This document shows positions 13,768 through 25,460 of a DNA stretch of 64,000 nucleotides, one piece after another (position 1 is the first letter of the stretch; the number at the start of each line of letters is the position of its first letter). Source of the stretch: Paragonimus skrjabini miyazakii (lineage: Eukaryota > Platyhelminthes > Trematoda > Plagiorchiida > Troglotrematidae); contig JTDE01001378.1 in assembly GCA_014338405.1 (NCBI GenBank), positions 53,383 to 117,382 on the forward strand. The letters are read 5' to 3'. Position numbers and translations under genes: made by a program. The notes under the pieces were generated by a model, which was not told the DNA's origin, made no database searches, and saw only the letters and a list, made by a program, of their open reading frames with translations.

Positions 13768-13865
13768 CTATGTGGCAGGAGTAAACTGGGTCATTCATGC
13801 TCATGTCAACGGATCCGACTAACTGAAACACTACAGCATTGTCAACGACAACACTGGTTGCCTTC

Positions 13866-14175
13866 TAGGGGGGGCTCTGTAGCTACCCTATTCGTTGTTG
13901 TCAACTATGTTAGAGTTAAGAGTGCCATTTGTACTCTTTTGGTTTCCAACTTTTGTATGCACTTAAACATTTTTTTGAACGAGTAGAGATACCGACAACT
14001 ATTCCGTACACTCAAACGTACGACCCCGCTGCGTGCTAGCTTGTCGCTCCACTCTGTTATCGTTTCGTTCTGGTATTCGTTTGCTCTCGCGTTGACCTCG
14101 TAGGTCAACAATATACTCTTTGTCTACTCACTGTGTTATTCTCAACCGGTCGTCTTCGGTTCGCTTGATCCTACA
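13866..14175 (+). repeat. Polypurine tract and 3' LTR of the CsRn1-like element
   Basis: The purine run sits at 13868-13875, and the LTR proper is 13878-14175 (298 bases, TGTAGC...CCTACA). It is uninterrupted, unlike the 5' copy, and so supplies the empty-site sequence that dates the insertion in the 5' LTR. It is followed directly by the CTAT duplication and then by Penelope-like sequence. Confidence 0.85.
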
Positions 14176-14325
14176 CTATTCTTCAACCATGGAAATAGTT
14201 CATCGCAGTCATGTCTACTGCCGAAAACCGATGTCATTTTACAGTGGGATTGTTGAGCAAATATCTTTGACTGCCCTGTCGGAATTGATCTAGTGGCAAC
14301 AATCTACCAATCTCCGGAGTTATGA

Positions 14326-14574
14326 TTGTCGACGTCCTTAAAATTCACTGGTCAAATCTACGAACAACTTAAAGGTACCCCAATGGGCTCTCCCATATCC
14401 GGATTCATTGCAGAAGCAGTCATGCAGAGGCTAGAGAATATCGCGCTACCAGCGATCAAACCAAAACTCTGGATACGATTTTTTGACGATACATTTGTAA
14501 TCCTTAAACGCTCAATGATTGAAGACACACACACAGACTACTCAACAGCGTTTTCCAGAATATCAAATTCATGA
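14326..14574 (+). pseudogene. Penelope-like reverse transcriptase fragment
   Basis: An 82-codon open piece carrying the palm domain. G-T-P-M-G-S-P is the primer-grip-adjacent box and F-F-D-D the metal-binding box (F-F-D-D in place of the commoner Y/V-D-D). It opens from TTG, and the frame probably continues from upstream across breaks. It closes at TGA 14572 by a frameshift; the next frame carries on the domain. The role in a live element is copying RNA into DNA at the cut target. Confidence 0.88.
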
Positions 14575-15037
14575 TAGTGATTGAAACCAACAACCAGCTC
14601 TCGTTCTCGGATGTACTAAACAGCCACAAACCTGATTGAACACTGAAGACCTCAGTTTAACGGAAAGAAACACACACCAGCCAACTCCGTGGTTTTCACA
14701 GCAACCACCCAGTCTGCCATAAAAGCAGCTGTGTTCTAAGTCTGTTCAAACGACCTGAAACACACTGCAGTACCGCAGAGCTCCGAAGAAAACTACCTAT
14801 ACTGAGTATTTGTTCGAAACGGATACTCACGAAATTTCATAAGACGGAGTATACTACAAAAAGAAGGAGATTCAAATTCTACCGAATCATCTAAAAAACG
14901 AACTGTACCACCACACATCAAAACTGTATCAGAAATGACCACTAGACATCTGAAACCACGTGGTATTATGCTAGCAAACAAGCCAACAACAACGTTACAA
15001 AGAATATTAACAAAACTAAAGGAACAAGTCAAACCTG

Positions 15038-15718
15038 TTGACAGAACAATCGTCATTTACAAAATCCACTACAGTAACTGTGTACAACACTACTTCGGTC
15101 AAACCGTCAAAAATTTTCAAACGAATACATGAACGCGAATTAGCCATCAAGAGACACGATCAATCTTCTTTGATCTCCGTCCACAGAGATGAAACTGGAC
15201 ACATATTTCACTTGAACACCGCAGAAGTCCTTACTCAGGCAAGCACCAGACATTCAAGAGAAATTCTTGAAGCTTGGCATTCATCAGCCGGGTCACTAAA
15301 CAAACACATCAAGCTGGACAAAATTGATAAACCGATGTTAACCAAGGAGTTGAGGAGATTTATACACCATCAAGTCCAAATGCTGATCAAACCCAAACGG
15401 AGAAACTGGAACAGATCAGACCAAAGTCGAAACGGAACAATGAATAACCAATCGGAAGGAGTTTCAGAAAAAAAGAATGATTCATTCAATCAACTTACAA
15501 GGACCAACAAATCAGATTCGAGGTCAAAGTGCGACAAAAACAGGGAACAGCCAATCAGACTCCAGATCAAAGACTCAAGGACTACAGGAAATAACCAATC
15601 GGATATCAGGCCAAAGTTAAAATGCAACAAGAGTCACCCAGTGGTAGGTCAGGTCAAAGACGACATCAAACGACCAACCAGAACTCAGGTCAGAATGTCA
15701 ACTCACTCTGCTATATAA
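15038..15718 (+). pseudogene. Penelope-like GIY-YIG endonuclease and basic tail
   Basis: The 226-codon open frame is real element coding only from about 15120 onward; its first 28 codons are out of frame with the domain, whose start (VIYKIHY...YFGQT) lies in the overlapping frame at 14935-15130. The in-frame part holds the conserved H-E-R-E-L, the H-x-x-E-T-G-H-x-F block and the E-I-L-E-A-W-H motif of the Penelope GIY-YIG domain. A Lys/Asn/Gln-rich C terminus follows, with imperfect repeats of NQSxxR/RSK type, ending at TAA 15716. In active elements this domain nicks the target DNA. Confidence 0.82.
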
Positions 15719-15900
15719 TAGCAGGCATCCATCGGAGTTCAAACTCCACGTTAAACGTTGAAACACTTACGCCCTGACGATGTCAATTCGCTTGGTAATG
15801 AGACGTTTGCAACCGAAATGCCAAGCTCGGCGAACGTACTAACACCAAAGCCATAAACTGGAGCTATGAACACCAACACAACTGTTCACAGCTATCAGAA

Positions 15901-17845
15901 TTGGGATATATCACTGATTAATATGGTCAGAGTTTAGAGTGGCTCGAATCGTAGCATAGCCCCTCTTTCTGGCCATCTGCTAAAATGTCATGGTGAATAT
16001 TCGCTTTAACTCAGCAGAATGAATTGGTCCTATGCGATCTTGGATTCAGGAACGCGTGCGTTTGTCGTCCATTCCCGAACGATAAATCACAACTATATAA
16101 CATTTGTCATTCGATAAAACGCAACAAATGAAGGGAGTTCTACATTGCAGCGTCGTGGGAACCTGTGCTCTGAGAAGCGGCTATTCGTTCAGTTGCACCC
16201 ATGAATGTTACATGGTCACTTAAGGATCACAAACGACGATAAAGTGTGCGCCTGCAGACTGAGTGAAGTTGTTGACCGTGGTTTTTAATAACGAGAAGTA
16301 GTCGCTTTGTTGCATTCGAGTACATTGCTTATCTAACGACATCTTATCTGATATTCGTCTGCTCTGGTTAGGGAATTTTTGTGACGACCATACATACACA
16401 AAGCATATAGAGGTCACTATACCAATAATCTACCCACATTACCATATACATCTCCTGATTAATTACTCACTGGGATTTCTATTGAATGAACTACATGACA
16501 ATCATAATTCGTGGTAACTAAGCACCTTGATTATTTTCCAAACCTAACATAAATTGCGGCAAACGTTATCGTGTATGTCTAAACTGAATCTGTAATGTTG
16601 GAACGTGGCATCAGTCAGGTTAAAAAATCGATAGGAACTATACGGCACACTGAACGGGTAGTACATGAAAGGCTTGGTGACCTAATCGGGCAAAGAAAAC
16701 AAAGTACAACGTCATGTAATCCTAAACAAACCCGTTCGTATTTATAGGGTTTGCGACTAGCAGCAAGCAAGGTCAAAGGGAATGGATCAGACAAATGTCT
16801 ATACAGTGCAGTCTAGATGTGTAATCGGGGTGACAACAACTGTTGTCACGAGGGCGTAGGTCGATTGTGAAGACCGGAGCCGCGCACGACCATGGCAAAG
16901 GTAAGGGTAACTCACAAGTGAACTTTGTCACTTGTGGTCACACAATGTTTTCGGGGAACTGGCAACTTCTCCGAAATAAAGCCCTCTGAGCACATGGTGG
17001 CGGTCAGAAAAGTAGTTGTGTAGGAAGTAACAATGCATCGGAAGTGAGACCCGCTCCTTCAAGGACATCAACCAGCAAGTCAGCATTCTTTCCCGCAACT
17101 TTTTGGAAACGGTTAGTTTAGGATTCAATGATTTTAATCTTTCGTTGCAACTAAAACGGTTAAACTCGCCATTTTAGGGCGAACAGTTTGATGAGGATAA
17201 GGGCGTCTCCACAGTACAAGTATTTTAGCTCATGACTCAGCTGCTACTTGATCCACCGAGAGAAGTGAGCTGATCTTTTGCGATTATACCCACAATGGTT
17301 TAAGACATGGGAATTTATTCTCAACATCGTTCAGTCAAAAGGATTGAGCATTTCAGCATGACTGTCCTAAAGCTCATCGACGTAATGCTGTCCAAAATTT
17401 CAGGTGGTTCAACACTATTGACTGATTGCCTTGTGCTGCTCGATTATTTGATCATTTTTTTCATTAAAGCACTTTCGGTGTTACCTTGACCGAATGACTC
17501 CCAAAACAACAGAACAACAAGCATTATCAGCCCTAAGATTGACACAAGACGGCAGATATATCACAGGTGCATTCTGTAGCCTGCAAACCACATTAGAAGA
17601 AGAAGAAGTGATCCAGTAGTCTGCACCAAAAGTGGACAACAAAAGTTTCCATTATTTTCTCTGAGTTTAATTTACGTACAAAGCTTATGGCCAAACTGAT
17701 ATACGAGTAAGCATGCGTCGGCCACATATTGAAATCTATCTTGTGCGTGGCCAGCAATCACCAGTGCACACAAAAATGTGTTCAACTGTACCGTCACTGG
17801 CACTAGTAGAACTCCTACCGAGCTTCGTACTTATGTTGGACTTAG
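15901..17845. other. No gene recognised
   Basis: Ordinary A+T-rich sequence between the Penelope-like end and the second solo LTR. A short (gaa)n run lies at about 17597-17608. Open frames of 60-66 codons here carry no recognisable motif. Confidence 0.4.
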
Positions 17846-18356
17846 TGTAGCGAAAAGGCGTTCAATAAAGCACAATCTTTATTGTCCAACTCGCTAGTTA
17901 CCATGCCACACGAGCGCTCGCGATTTTGAATCACAATTACAGTCCACAACACCCCCTGGTTTCCGCTCGCACGTCGTGTGCACTTCTACCCGGTTTAGGT
18001 GTGTGATTGGCGCCTTCTACCCAGGGGTTTTCTGCCTGCTATTCCTCGGCCGTTGATCCGATTTCGTTGAGCGATAGCTTGTCCGATCGCTCGTGCTGTC
18101 GTCCGTCTATTAACCGTGGGCTTTGACCGTAATTCACAGCTGTGTCGAGATATTCCTGACAGTGTTGGAATAATCACACCTTCAATTTGGTCATCCATCC
18201 TATTTCGGCTGCCACGTCTCGCCCGTTGGTCCGATCCGGTCGCCCACGCCGTTCTCCATCCGCTCACCGTGGGTGTTTGAACGCACCTTCCCCCTGCGTT
18301 GGGGTATTCCGCCGTGAGCTGGAATGCTCGCACTTCCTGCCTGATAATCCCCCACA
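17846..18356 (-). repeat. Solo LTR (family S), second copy
   Basis: A 511-base copy of the block at 13245-13767. It is flanked by its own 4-base duplication TTAG (17842-17845 and 18357-18360). It differs by about 5% by eye, carries a small insertion (tggtttcc) after the C-run, and lacks 20 bases removed between two direct cggt repeats. A 163-codon minus-strand frame across it is a chance reading of the LTR. Confidence 0.85.
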
Positions 18357-18544
18357 TTAGTAGCTCTTTACATTTGTTATTGTAAACTTCAATACAATTT
18401 TGTTCACTAATTTGTCGTTGTCTTTTCTGGACTTCGGACACCACAGGTCCATAAGATACTATTGTACACAAGTAATCTCGTACCATGGTTCACGATTTTA
18501 GCAATCCGTCAAGGTACATCGCATTAATTCATCCCTCTTGTTAT

Positions 18545-18775
18545 GCGAACACAGGTTGTCTGCTAGCTGAGCTACGAAGCAACGCTAAGAGCTCGGAAAT
18601 TTCACATTTGGACTCGGTTACCCACCCATCCCAGTATCTCATAGGGAATCGACCAAATGACCCAGGGGATCGACTGCCTCGACAGGATTTCTCGAACAAT
18701 TCACGCTGGAATCCACAAACGCCACTGTTGAGCATAGAAATGCAGCCACGACGGTGGATCGGCTGGATCATTTGT
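18545..18775 (-). repeat. tRNA-like repeat family A, reverse copy
   Basis: The same unit as 18776-18960 and 33080-33345, in reverse. It contains the shared core gagctcggaaatttcac and ggatcgactgcc, and about half of the tRNA-like part (ctagctgagctacgaag). It is truncated on the tRNA side at about 18545. Confidence 0.75.
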
Positions 18776-18960
18776 TGAATTCCATATGAGAGAGTGGGAT
18801 GGGTAGGTAACCGAGTCCAAATGTGAAATTTCCGAGCTCCTGGTGTGGCTTCGTGGCTCAGTTGGTAGTGCGCCTGCCGCGTTTTGACATGCTGTTTCTG
18901 GACCTGGTTCAAATCCAGCCAAAGCCCTGACTTTTCACAACTGGGTCACATCTAAAATCA
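18776..18960 (+). repeat. tRNA-like repeat family A, forward copy with box A and box B
   Basis: From about 18846 the sequence reads as a tRNA-like unit: an acceptor-like GGCTTCG, box A TGGCTCAGTTGGTAG, box B GGTTCAAATCC, and a 3' arm ending AAAGCCC that pairs with the 5' end. It is preceded by about 70 bases of the family core and followed by a short tail (gacttttcacaactgggt). The anticodon region is too long and disordered for a working tRNA, so this is a SINE-type derivative. It lies head to head with the copy at 18545-18775. Confidence 0.75.
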
Positions 18961-20949
18961 TGAATCTGCCAAACTACTTAATAGATAAGATTTTCCTTCG
19001 CTATACAGACTCATAACATAACCACTATCAAACTATTCCAATGGTTCGCTGCTTTCGTATTGATAACACACATTTTAGTAGCAGCAGTTCTGAACTCACT
19101 CAATTGAATTGATCAAGCAGAATGTAATGCACGAACAACTGTATTTTTTATCTTCAGTCCATTCAAACACATCAATGGATTCACTGTAAATGGAATTTGT
19201 ACACCGGGAACATTACACCCGCCATGCGTCGTCGAAATCCAGTCGACTTTTTCAAGGCTCCGCTTCTGTAGACAAGTCAGGTGATCAGGTACAAATCCTG
19301 TTTCAGGATTAATGAACTCAGTGAATATCGATCAACTATTTTGATGGCTGGCTGGTATGGTTCCGAACAAACTAGACAGAGAAGATACCGATCAGCCGCC
19401 GAAATTAGTGATCGGTTTTTGCGGAATATAGTTCGTCAACCAGACGATCTGATTATGAAGTCCAGGAGAGGTTAATTTAAATATAATGAGATAAAGCTTA
19501 GACCGCGATGAAGCATTTTGAGATTCATATCTTCTGCATACTCTTGAAAACTGTGATATATGCCCTTGAGGTCTGTATTTACAAAAATTTCTCCCTCACA
19601 CAGTCAAGCATTATACAGTTGTTTATCTACAGTGCAACGGAAAGTACCGAATGCAAGACATGAACACAATGAATTTTTGCGTATGAGTCTAACAGTGAGA
19701 TGGTCCACCATTGACTGATCCAGATCCATAACACCGTTCATGTGGCTGTTAAAACACAGTTTTAGATGGACTTTTTACCTTCATGTCCGTAAACAGTTTT
19801 CATTTTCTCCATCAAAATTGAGTACATTCAGTCAGTTCACCTGACTTCTGCGTCAATCACATCGTTGCAGTTATTTTCGTTCGTTTGCCACGTTTTATCC
19901 TCAAAGTCTATCTGATCAAACTATTCGTCAATGTGGCCTAACGGGCACTCCATTCAGGTTATTCGTTCGAAAGTAACATTAACAACTGTTGACTCCATAC
20001 TAACATATTACTACTGAACAAACGACAAGGTGAAAACGCACGGGCAGTAGTATGGCCTGAGTCTAGATAAAACCTAACGATGTATGAATATCTTTAACAG
20101 ACTGACCATATCAGAAACTGATCACCACTTATAACGTGATGATTAGGTTTGGTACTTCTCATAGATTTTCAGTGACTGCCGAAAACTGACAGAATATTGG
20201 GGGAGATATTCTTCTCGGAGCAAATAATTCACCAGTATGAAGTTTGTAGCACTGAAGGCTTACCATAATTGAAAATGTCAGTAAGAAGTATCAGTGTCAA
20301 TTGTTTGCTATAAAGGTGCAAGTATCTCACGAGTAATCATGTAAAAACATAGGCTGGCGATCGCGGTAACCCATTCAGTAATGCAAATCCTTCTAACCGT
20401 TTATTTGAAAAAGAGTAGCACTGCCATCTTGGGAATAGTTTCGTGGTATAAACAACTATGGTTCACACTATTTATGACCTGGAAGCCATGTCCTGATACA
20501 ATGATTGACAGTTACGTAACAGATCGCACACAGCATCAATCCACAAGGTTGTATCACTAAATTGTAACGATCTCACTGTAATTTAGCATTGACTTTTCGT
20601 TCGCCATTCGCCAAAAAGCACCCCACATTTAATAATAGGAAACAGTTCGTTGATGCGCTTTGCGATTAACTTTAGTTTGGACTTGTTTAGCAGTATAAAT
20701 CGATTATACTGTACATCCAGATAAACAAATAATTTCGACCAATAGAAAATTATTTAACGTCGTATCCCCCCGGGCTAACACGAACTCTAAAAACAGCCAT
20801 CATTTCACACTCTCAATCTTTTCACTTGACCGATATTTGTAGGGATGAGTAACCAGGTGCTGGGATTTCAAAAAAATCGAACATTGAACGTAATTCAAAA
20901 AAAATTTGCAGATTTCGCCTTCCGAATGACTTGCCACCTGGCCTCATTC
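18961..20949. other. No gene recognised
   Basis: A+T-rich sequence without recognisable coding or repeat units. The longest frame is 64 codons (19281-19475), with no motif. Confidence 0.4.
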
Positions 20950-21130
20950 CAGGATACAAATTTAACCACAGCCTTATCTCTGTTGAAGCTCATCGGCGGT
21001 ATATATCCGTGCTACTGCCGAGAGTTGAACACAGTCCCACGTTCATATGGGGCATGTGTTGACTACTGCACCAATGATCTGGCGTTAGGTAGGACCGAAG
21101 TATCATACATTTATACGGCCCACCACATTC
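20950..21130 (-). repeat. SINE-like family T, old copy
   Basis: Read on the minus strand, it shows the family order: a box-A-like cattggtgcagtagtcaac, a box-B-like tgttcaactctcggcag, then a diverged gatgagcttcaac...agagat body. It is strongly diverged. A 97-codon plus-strand frame covering it (20845-21138) is a chance reading of this repeat. Confidence 0.6.
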
Positions 21131-21403
21131 ATTTGTAAACGCCTGAAGAGGAGACACAATTACTGCCTGTTAACCATAATGCATGACCCAAATTTAAGGA
21201 CTACTCAATTGGTTTTGGGATCGATAGCCAAAGGGGGTGAAAGCTTTGTCCGAAGAGCTATTTCTGGTCATTATCATCAGACTGGTACAATTGGGTGAGA
21301 TATACATGATTAATGTAGGAAACAGTAAAAACAAGTCATATAGATCAAGAATTGTTACAAACAATGATATAGATCACAGTTTAAAGGGAAGATGTTGTGG
21401 TGC

Positions 21404-21503
21404 NNNNNNNNNNNNNNNNNNNNNNNNNNNNNNNNNNNNNNNNNNNNNNNNNNNNNNNNNNNNNNNNNNNNNNNNNNNNNNNNNNNNNNNNNNNNNNNNN
21501 NNN
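21404..21503. other. Assembly gap, 100 N
   Basis: Exactly 100 N, the usual placeholder for a scaffold gap of unknown length. Any spacing measured across it is unreliable. Confidence 0.98.
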
Positions 21504-24500
21504 ACCAACCATGAACAAAAACGTCGACTAGTCCATTCTTGACCGGATCTTAAGTAGTTCCAGATGAATGGCCACAAACCACCTTCATTAGATTAGCATT
21601 TTGTGAAACACTTGTTGACCAATTTGGATTTTTTACTGTTCCATACATAAACCCTTTATACTCCGTGTAACTGTATATGTCTGTTGTACAAACAATGACT
21701 CTTTTGGCCACCAATCACAGAACCACCTCAACGACTTTTGGATCAAGAATAAATCCTCGATTTTGTTCAACCTGTTGCTATTTGATGCGAGCTCAACGTT
21801 CAGCCATGACAATAACAAACACCACTTTGAGCTCTAACAAGTAATAAACTCAAGTCTACTGATTAACTTCAAACGGGCCGATTGAAGAGCCCATCAAAAA
21901 ATGTAGGCGGTATTCAATTAAAGCTGTTGTTTCTTCAAATTTTTAGCATACAAAAGTTCGTGGACGATACAGTTAAACTTTAGGTAACCAGAATGTCAGC
22001 GTTTTGTTAACGGGTTATGAACTATTCAACTGGGTGTAACGGTAGTTGTTAAGAGGTAATCTGTTTCTCATTTACTCGAAACATATCTCATAGGAACAGT
22101 CTTAAAGTGAGTAGGCTTCAATACATTATCCAGAATAGCAGGGCACGGGTTTTGGGATTGACAAGCTATTGTCGTTTGTGACGACTAAAATCAATGCGAG
22201 TAGTTCGTTCTTACGATACAACGCTGCTAGGTTCCTCATTATATGTATGGAATTTGTAGGTACATACATTCTACGAATAATTATGTGTATTCATGAGAAC
22301 TTTCCACATAAAACCCGACATAATTAATCGTTATGGACATTACAGTAAATTGTGTAATGTTGACAGAGACGTCACAATCGAAAGGGAAGAACTGTCTCAT
22401 GGTAGTTCAAAACTGGGTCGTGAATTCCCCCTCCTCACATGAACATCACACAATAATAATGATCATGTATGGCTCACTTTTGTTAATGTATTCTTCATTT
22501 AGAACTGTTCAGCAATATCGTCATTATTATTGTCTGCATACTATTTCCCGCTCTCTGATAAACTGTAATATCCTGAGATGGAGGAATGTCGTACAATAAA
22601 TCGGTACTGACTATCTTGCAGTGTACTGTTACAGAACGATCTGTGGGTGAACGTAAAACTAGTTAATTACAGTATTGCTTACCTATCCATTTATTCGTTA
22701 AAGCTTATAAGGAAATTATTTATTACTGTTACGAGATTCTTCACTTTATTGTGTAAACGTTTTGCACCGATGCTCAAACGCTTCACGTTGGTTGTTTTTG
22801 ATCATTTTATAGTTTTGTTTGAAGTTTGTATAAAATTAATCAACAAATCTAGAAAGTATGTATAATGGTTTATACAGGTGGACCGTAAATCCTAAAACGT
22901 CCCCTCTCTGATGACTTTAGTAGCATACATTCTGTGGCAAAAACTAGCACACAATTCAATGTATCAGACATGTGCTTGCTACCGCAGTTCATGGACTAAT
23001 TTCCTGACTAATTGAAGTCATCATATCCGTAGTACTGAAGAGTTACTTGACACCCGTTTACGCCTAGTATGATACGAAAGAAAGTGTATTACTAATAAGT
23101 CGTTTGCAGACTATTTACTTTAGAAGGGACCCAGTTGTGATGAATGTGGGCTCCGACTGGATTCGAATCACGGACAACAGAATCAAAGTCTAAATTTTTC
23201 ACAGCTGGTTCCCTCCTTAAGTATGCAAGAAAGTTGCAAAGCGACTTGAACAAAAGTACACAACTACCCCATGGTCATTCATTGAATTCAGGCTTGAAAA
23301 CCATACGTAAATGAACCCATGAATCAAGCGCACTTTGTAGAAGCAATCAAATGACATGAACACCTGTTAGCCGATGAGCCCACGTCTGCCATGTCCTGGA
23401 CACTGCCTAGGTGAATGGGCAACTTGAAGATGAATGTCGGCTTAAACACAAAAAACAGAGATCAGTAGAAATGGGTCGTTTGAAATTCGAGCAGATCATG
23501 AGAACTGGCGTTAGGTAAACAAGGAAGCATACCATTTTGACGCTAATATAAGCATACTTTGAACTACTGGAAATCTTCAAACATTAACGATTCAATTTTA
23601 TTGTTATGTTGAAAGATCGACACTCACAGACAACCAACGATGAAGGAAGATGGCCTTCAAATTTAATTAACAGATGCCAGCACAAAGCTTTTTAACTGGC
23701 GTTTATTGCAACGAGAAGAAATCAATGCTGCCGCGGGACTGCTGTACCAGAACCATGCAAAGTACAATACCACAATATAATACCACAGTATAATACCATG
23801 CAATACAATACTGCACCCTATGCGGATGACCCAAAGAGGACCAAATCAACTTGTGTCAAGTATGAGCACATCCAGCACCATTTTAAACGGATGAAGACTC
23901 ATAGCACACATACATCTTAGTCGGAATGTGAACAGAAAAATTTAGGCCTAGATGATTTCGACCACATTATTATATTGTGTATTATTATTGTATAATTTAC
24001 AGAAATCGTAGGGTGTTATGCCACGAAAGTTGCTGGCAAGTGATCGATGGTGATTTGAGGGAGAAATTCGAAATATAAATGAATAAACTGAATAGTGTAG
24101 TTATTGAATGAAACTCAAATTCTTATTTCAACACACTAGATAGATTTGCACCGTTTTTATCACATGACATACACGGTGAAACTATCTTTCAGCATAACAA
24201 TGTCCCAATGCATAAACTCTGCGTTCTACGAAAGGTGACTTACATTTTGCAGAAGTCATGGGTTTTGACTAATCAGTCTGTGGTTCCGATCCAAACCAGA
24301 GGAGAGTTTTGAGCTTACTAGTTCGATATGTCTACGCAGATGTTACAGGTTATGGCTACATGAGGGTCACAAGTGAATAAAGTCAAAAGACGACCAGTGT
24401 CTAGCCCACTGGAGTTATTCGTGATGAAAATGCCGAAACGATGTGCTAAGATTCAGAAGTAATACTAAAGAAGCAAGATCTAGTAGATTCTTCCGACAAG

Positions 24501-25077
24501 TCACGTGCGTAAACGCTTGTTCCCTTTCATTGCGATCATTTTTACCACCTTGTTCATCGACCCATGAAGAGCAAATGGGTATAAAATGGGTGTTCATTAT
24601 CACCAAATGTAATAATTTCAAGTGGTTCCGTACAGAAAATGACGGTCTGTGACATGTTTTATCCAAATTGTTTGTAGAAAATTAGGTGATCGTCTGATTG
24701 TAGGTGAATGTATTTCATTCGCAAACTTGCCTCTATCCACGGAAGATCTAGTCATCAAACTCCTTTTGTCATACTAACCACCCTCATGTTTCACTCTATT
24801 CTAGTCATAGACACTAGAATTCGTGAAAGTATTGCGGAACTAGGAGTTGGTTCTATCTGTCCGGTCTTCGCTCATTTTGTGATCCTAAAACTCCCGAACA
24901 TCTTCACTGTGATCCTAACTGGGAGATGCATTGACAAATGTGTTCTGTTCAGGTAAAGACACATTTTGCTTCTGAAAAGTTCAAGCGCTAAAGCTATTGA
25001 TTCCTGGTAACAAGTTGTTTTGTAACAAAATTTTACACATTTTTTTGCCAGATTTCTGTGGGTTATCAACTTGTATT
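21504..25077. other. No gene recognised; small repeats
   Basis: Contains a minisatellite-like run at about 23760-23815 (imperfect copies of taccacaatataa), an A+T-rich tract near 23965-24000, and a fragment at about 23118-23215. That fragment holds a box-B-like ggattcgaatcac between short inverted arms (aagggacccagttgtga and its partner) and resembles the tail of repeat family A. Open frames of up to 88 codons show no motif. Confidence 0.4.
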
Positions 25078-25460
25078 GTGGTCCAAGAACGCGGATGGCA
25101 CAAGGGTTGTCTATTCGACAAAGTAACACATGGATTAAGCATTTAAACAAGACCTGAAACAAAACCACTCATTTGCACGCGGTATTCGGTCTCAGACCGT
25201 CTCGGCTGTCGCAGACGTCAGTGCTCAGTTATTTTAAGTAGCAGGGACCATTATGGGTGATGCTGCACTCTGATGTTCCTTCCTGCATTTTTCCTGCGGC
25301 TTGTACGATGTCAAAATATATGCTCTGGTCCTACTACTGAATAGCAGTTGTATGAGTAGTATGTTACGGTCGCTCACCTTCACTGCACTTGTTACTTTCA
25401 GTTATTATAATGGCACCCCATCAGTACAGATTGTGCCTTTACGAACAACAGTAAGTCCGC
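25078..25460. repeat. Dispersed repeat B, copy 2
   Basis: Second copy of the block at 257-605, in the same orientation. It has an extra stretch of about 15 bases near its right end. No clear target duplication was found at either copy. Confidence 0.6.

Larger units (their letters stand above)
10851..14175 (+). mobile_element. CsRn1-like Ty3/Gypsy LTR retrotransposon, internally deleted
   Basis: Seen: two matching LTRs (10851-11431 and 13878-14175), both beginning TGTA and ending CCTACA, flanked by a 4-base target duplication CTAT (10847-10850 and 14176-14179). A purine run (agggggggc) lies just before the 3' LTR. Between them are a broken gag with a CX2HX9CX3C finger, a retropepsin, and the pro-RT linker up to about 13155. 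Reverse transcriptase, RNase H and integrase are missing; only about 110 bases separate the nested solo LTR from the purine tract. Known: the CHCC finger is a hallmark of the CsRn1 family of Gypsy elements, described from Clonorchis. LTRs differ at about 7% of aligned sites by eye, so this is an old copy. Two later insertions sit inside it. Confidence 0.85.
14180..15900 (+). mobile_element. Penelope-like element, 3' half (RT and GIY-YIG)
   Basis: Seen: a reverse-transcriptase core at 14326-14574 with GQIYEQLKGTPMGSPISG (RT motif 4 region) and WIRFFDDTFVILKR (an FxDD catalytic box). A frameshift follows, then NNQLSFSDVL and a Cys/His-rich connection. A GIY-YIG nuclease-like domain starts at about 15040 (VIYKIHYSNC...HYFGQT), is frameshifted, and continues as HERELAIKRHD, ETGHIF, EILEAWHSS at 15127-15300. 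A Lys/Asn/Gln-rich tail ends at 15718. The 3' sequence up to about 15900 (CCTGACGATG) resembles Penelope-like ends. Known: these elements encode an RT fused to a GIY-YIG endonuclease for target-primed insertion. At least three frame breaks make it inactive. The 5' half is absent. Confidence 0.87.

Noticed and set aside
18485..18922. Several overlapping frames of 73-123 codons on both strands
   Set aside because: They translate the inverted pair of repeat family A; the same peptide recurs at 33.1 kb because the repeat does.
18846..18935. Possible functional tRNA gene
   Set aside because: Box A, box B and acceptor pairing are present, but the anticodon region is too long and irregular. It is embedded in a dispersed repeat.
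20845..21138. 97-codon plus-strand open frame
   Set aside because: It reads across an old SINE-like copy on the minus strand; the frame is not conserved in other copies.
23756..23815. Possible CRISPR-like or satellite array
   Set aside because: Only a few imperfect copies of a 13-20 base A+T-rich unit without spacers; a small minisatellite in a eukaryotic genome.
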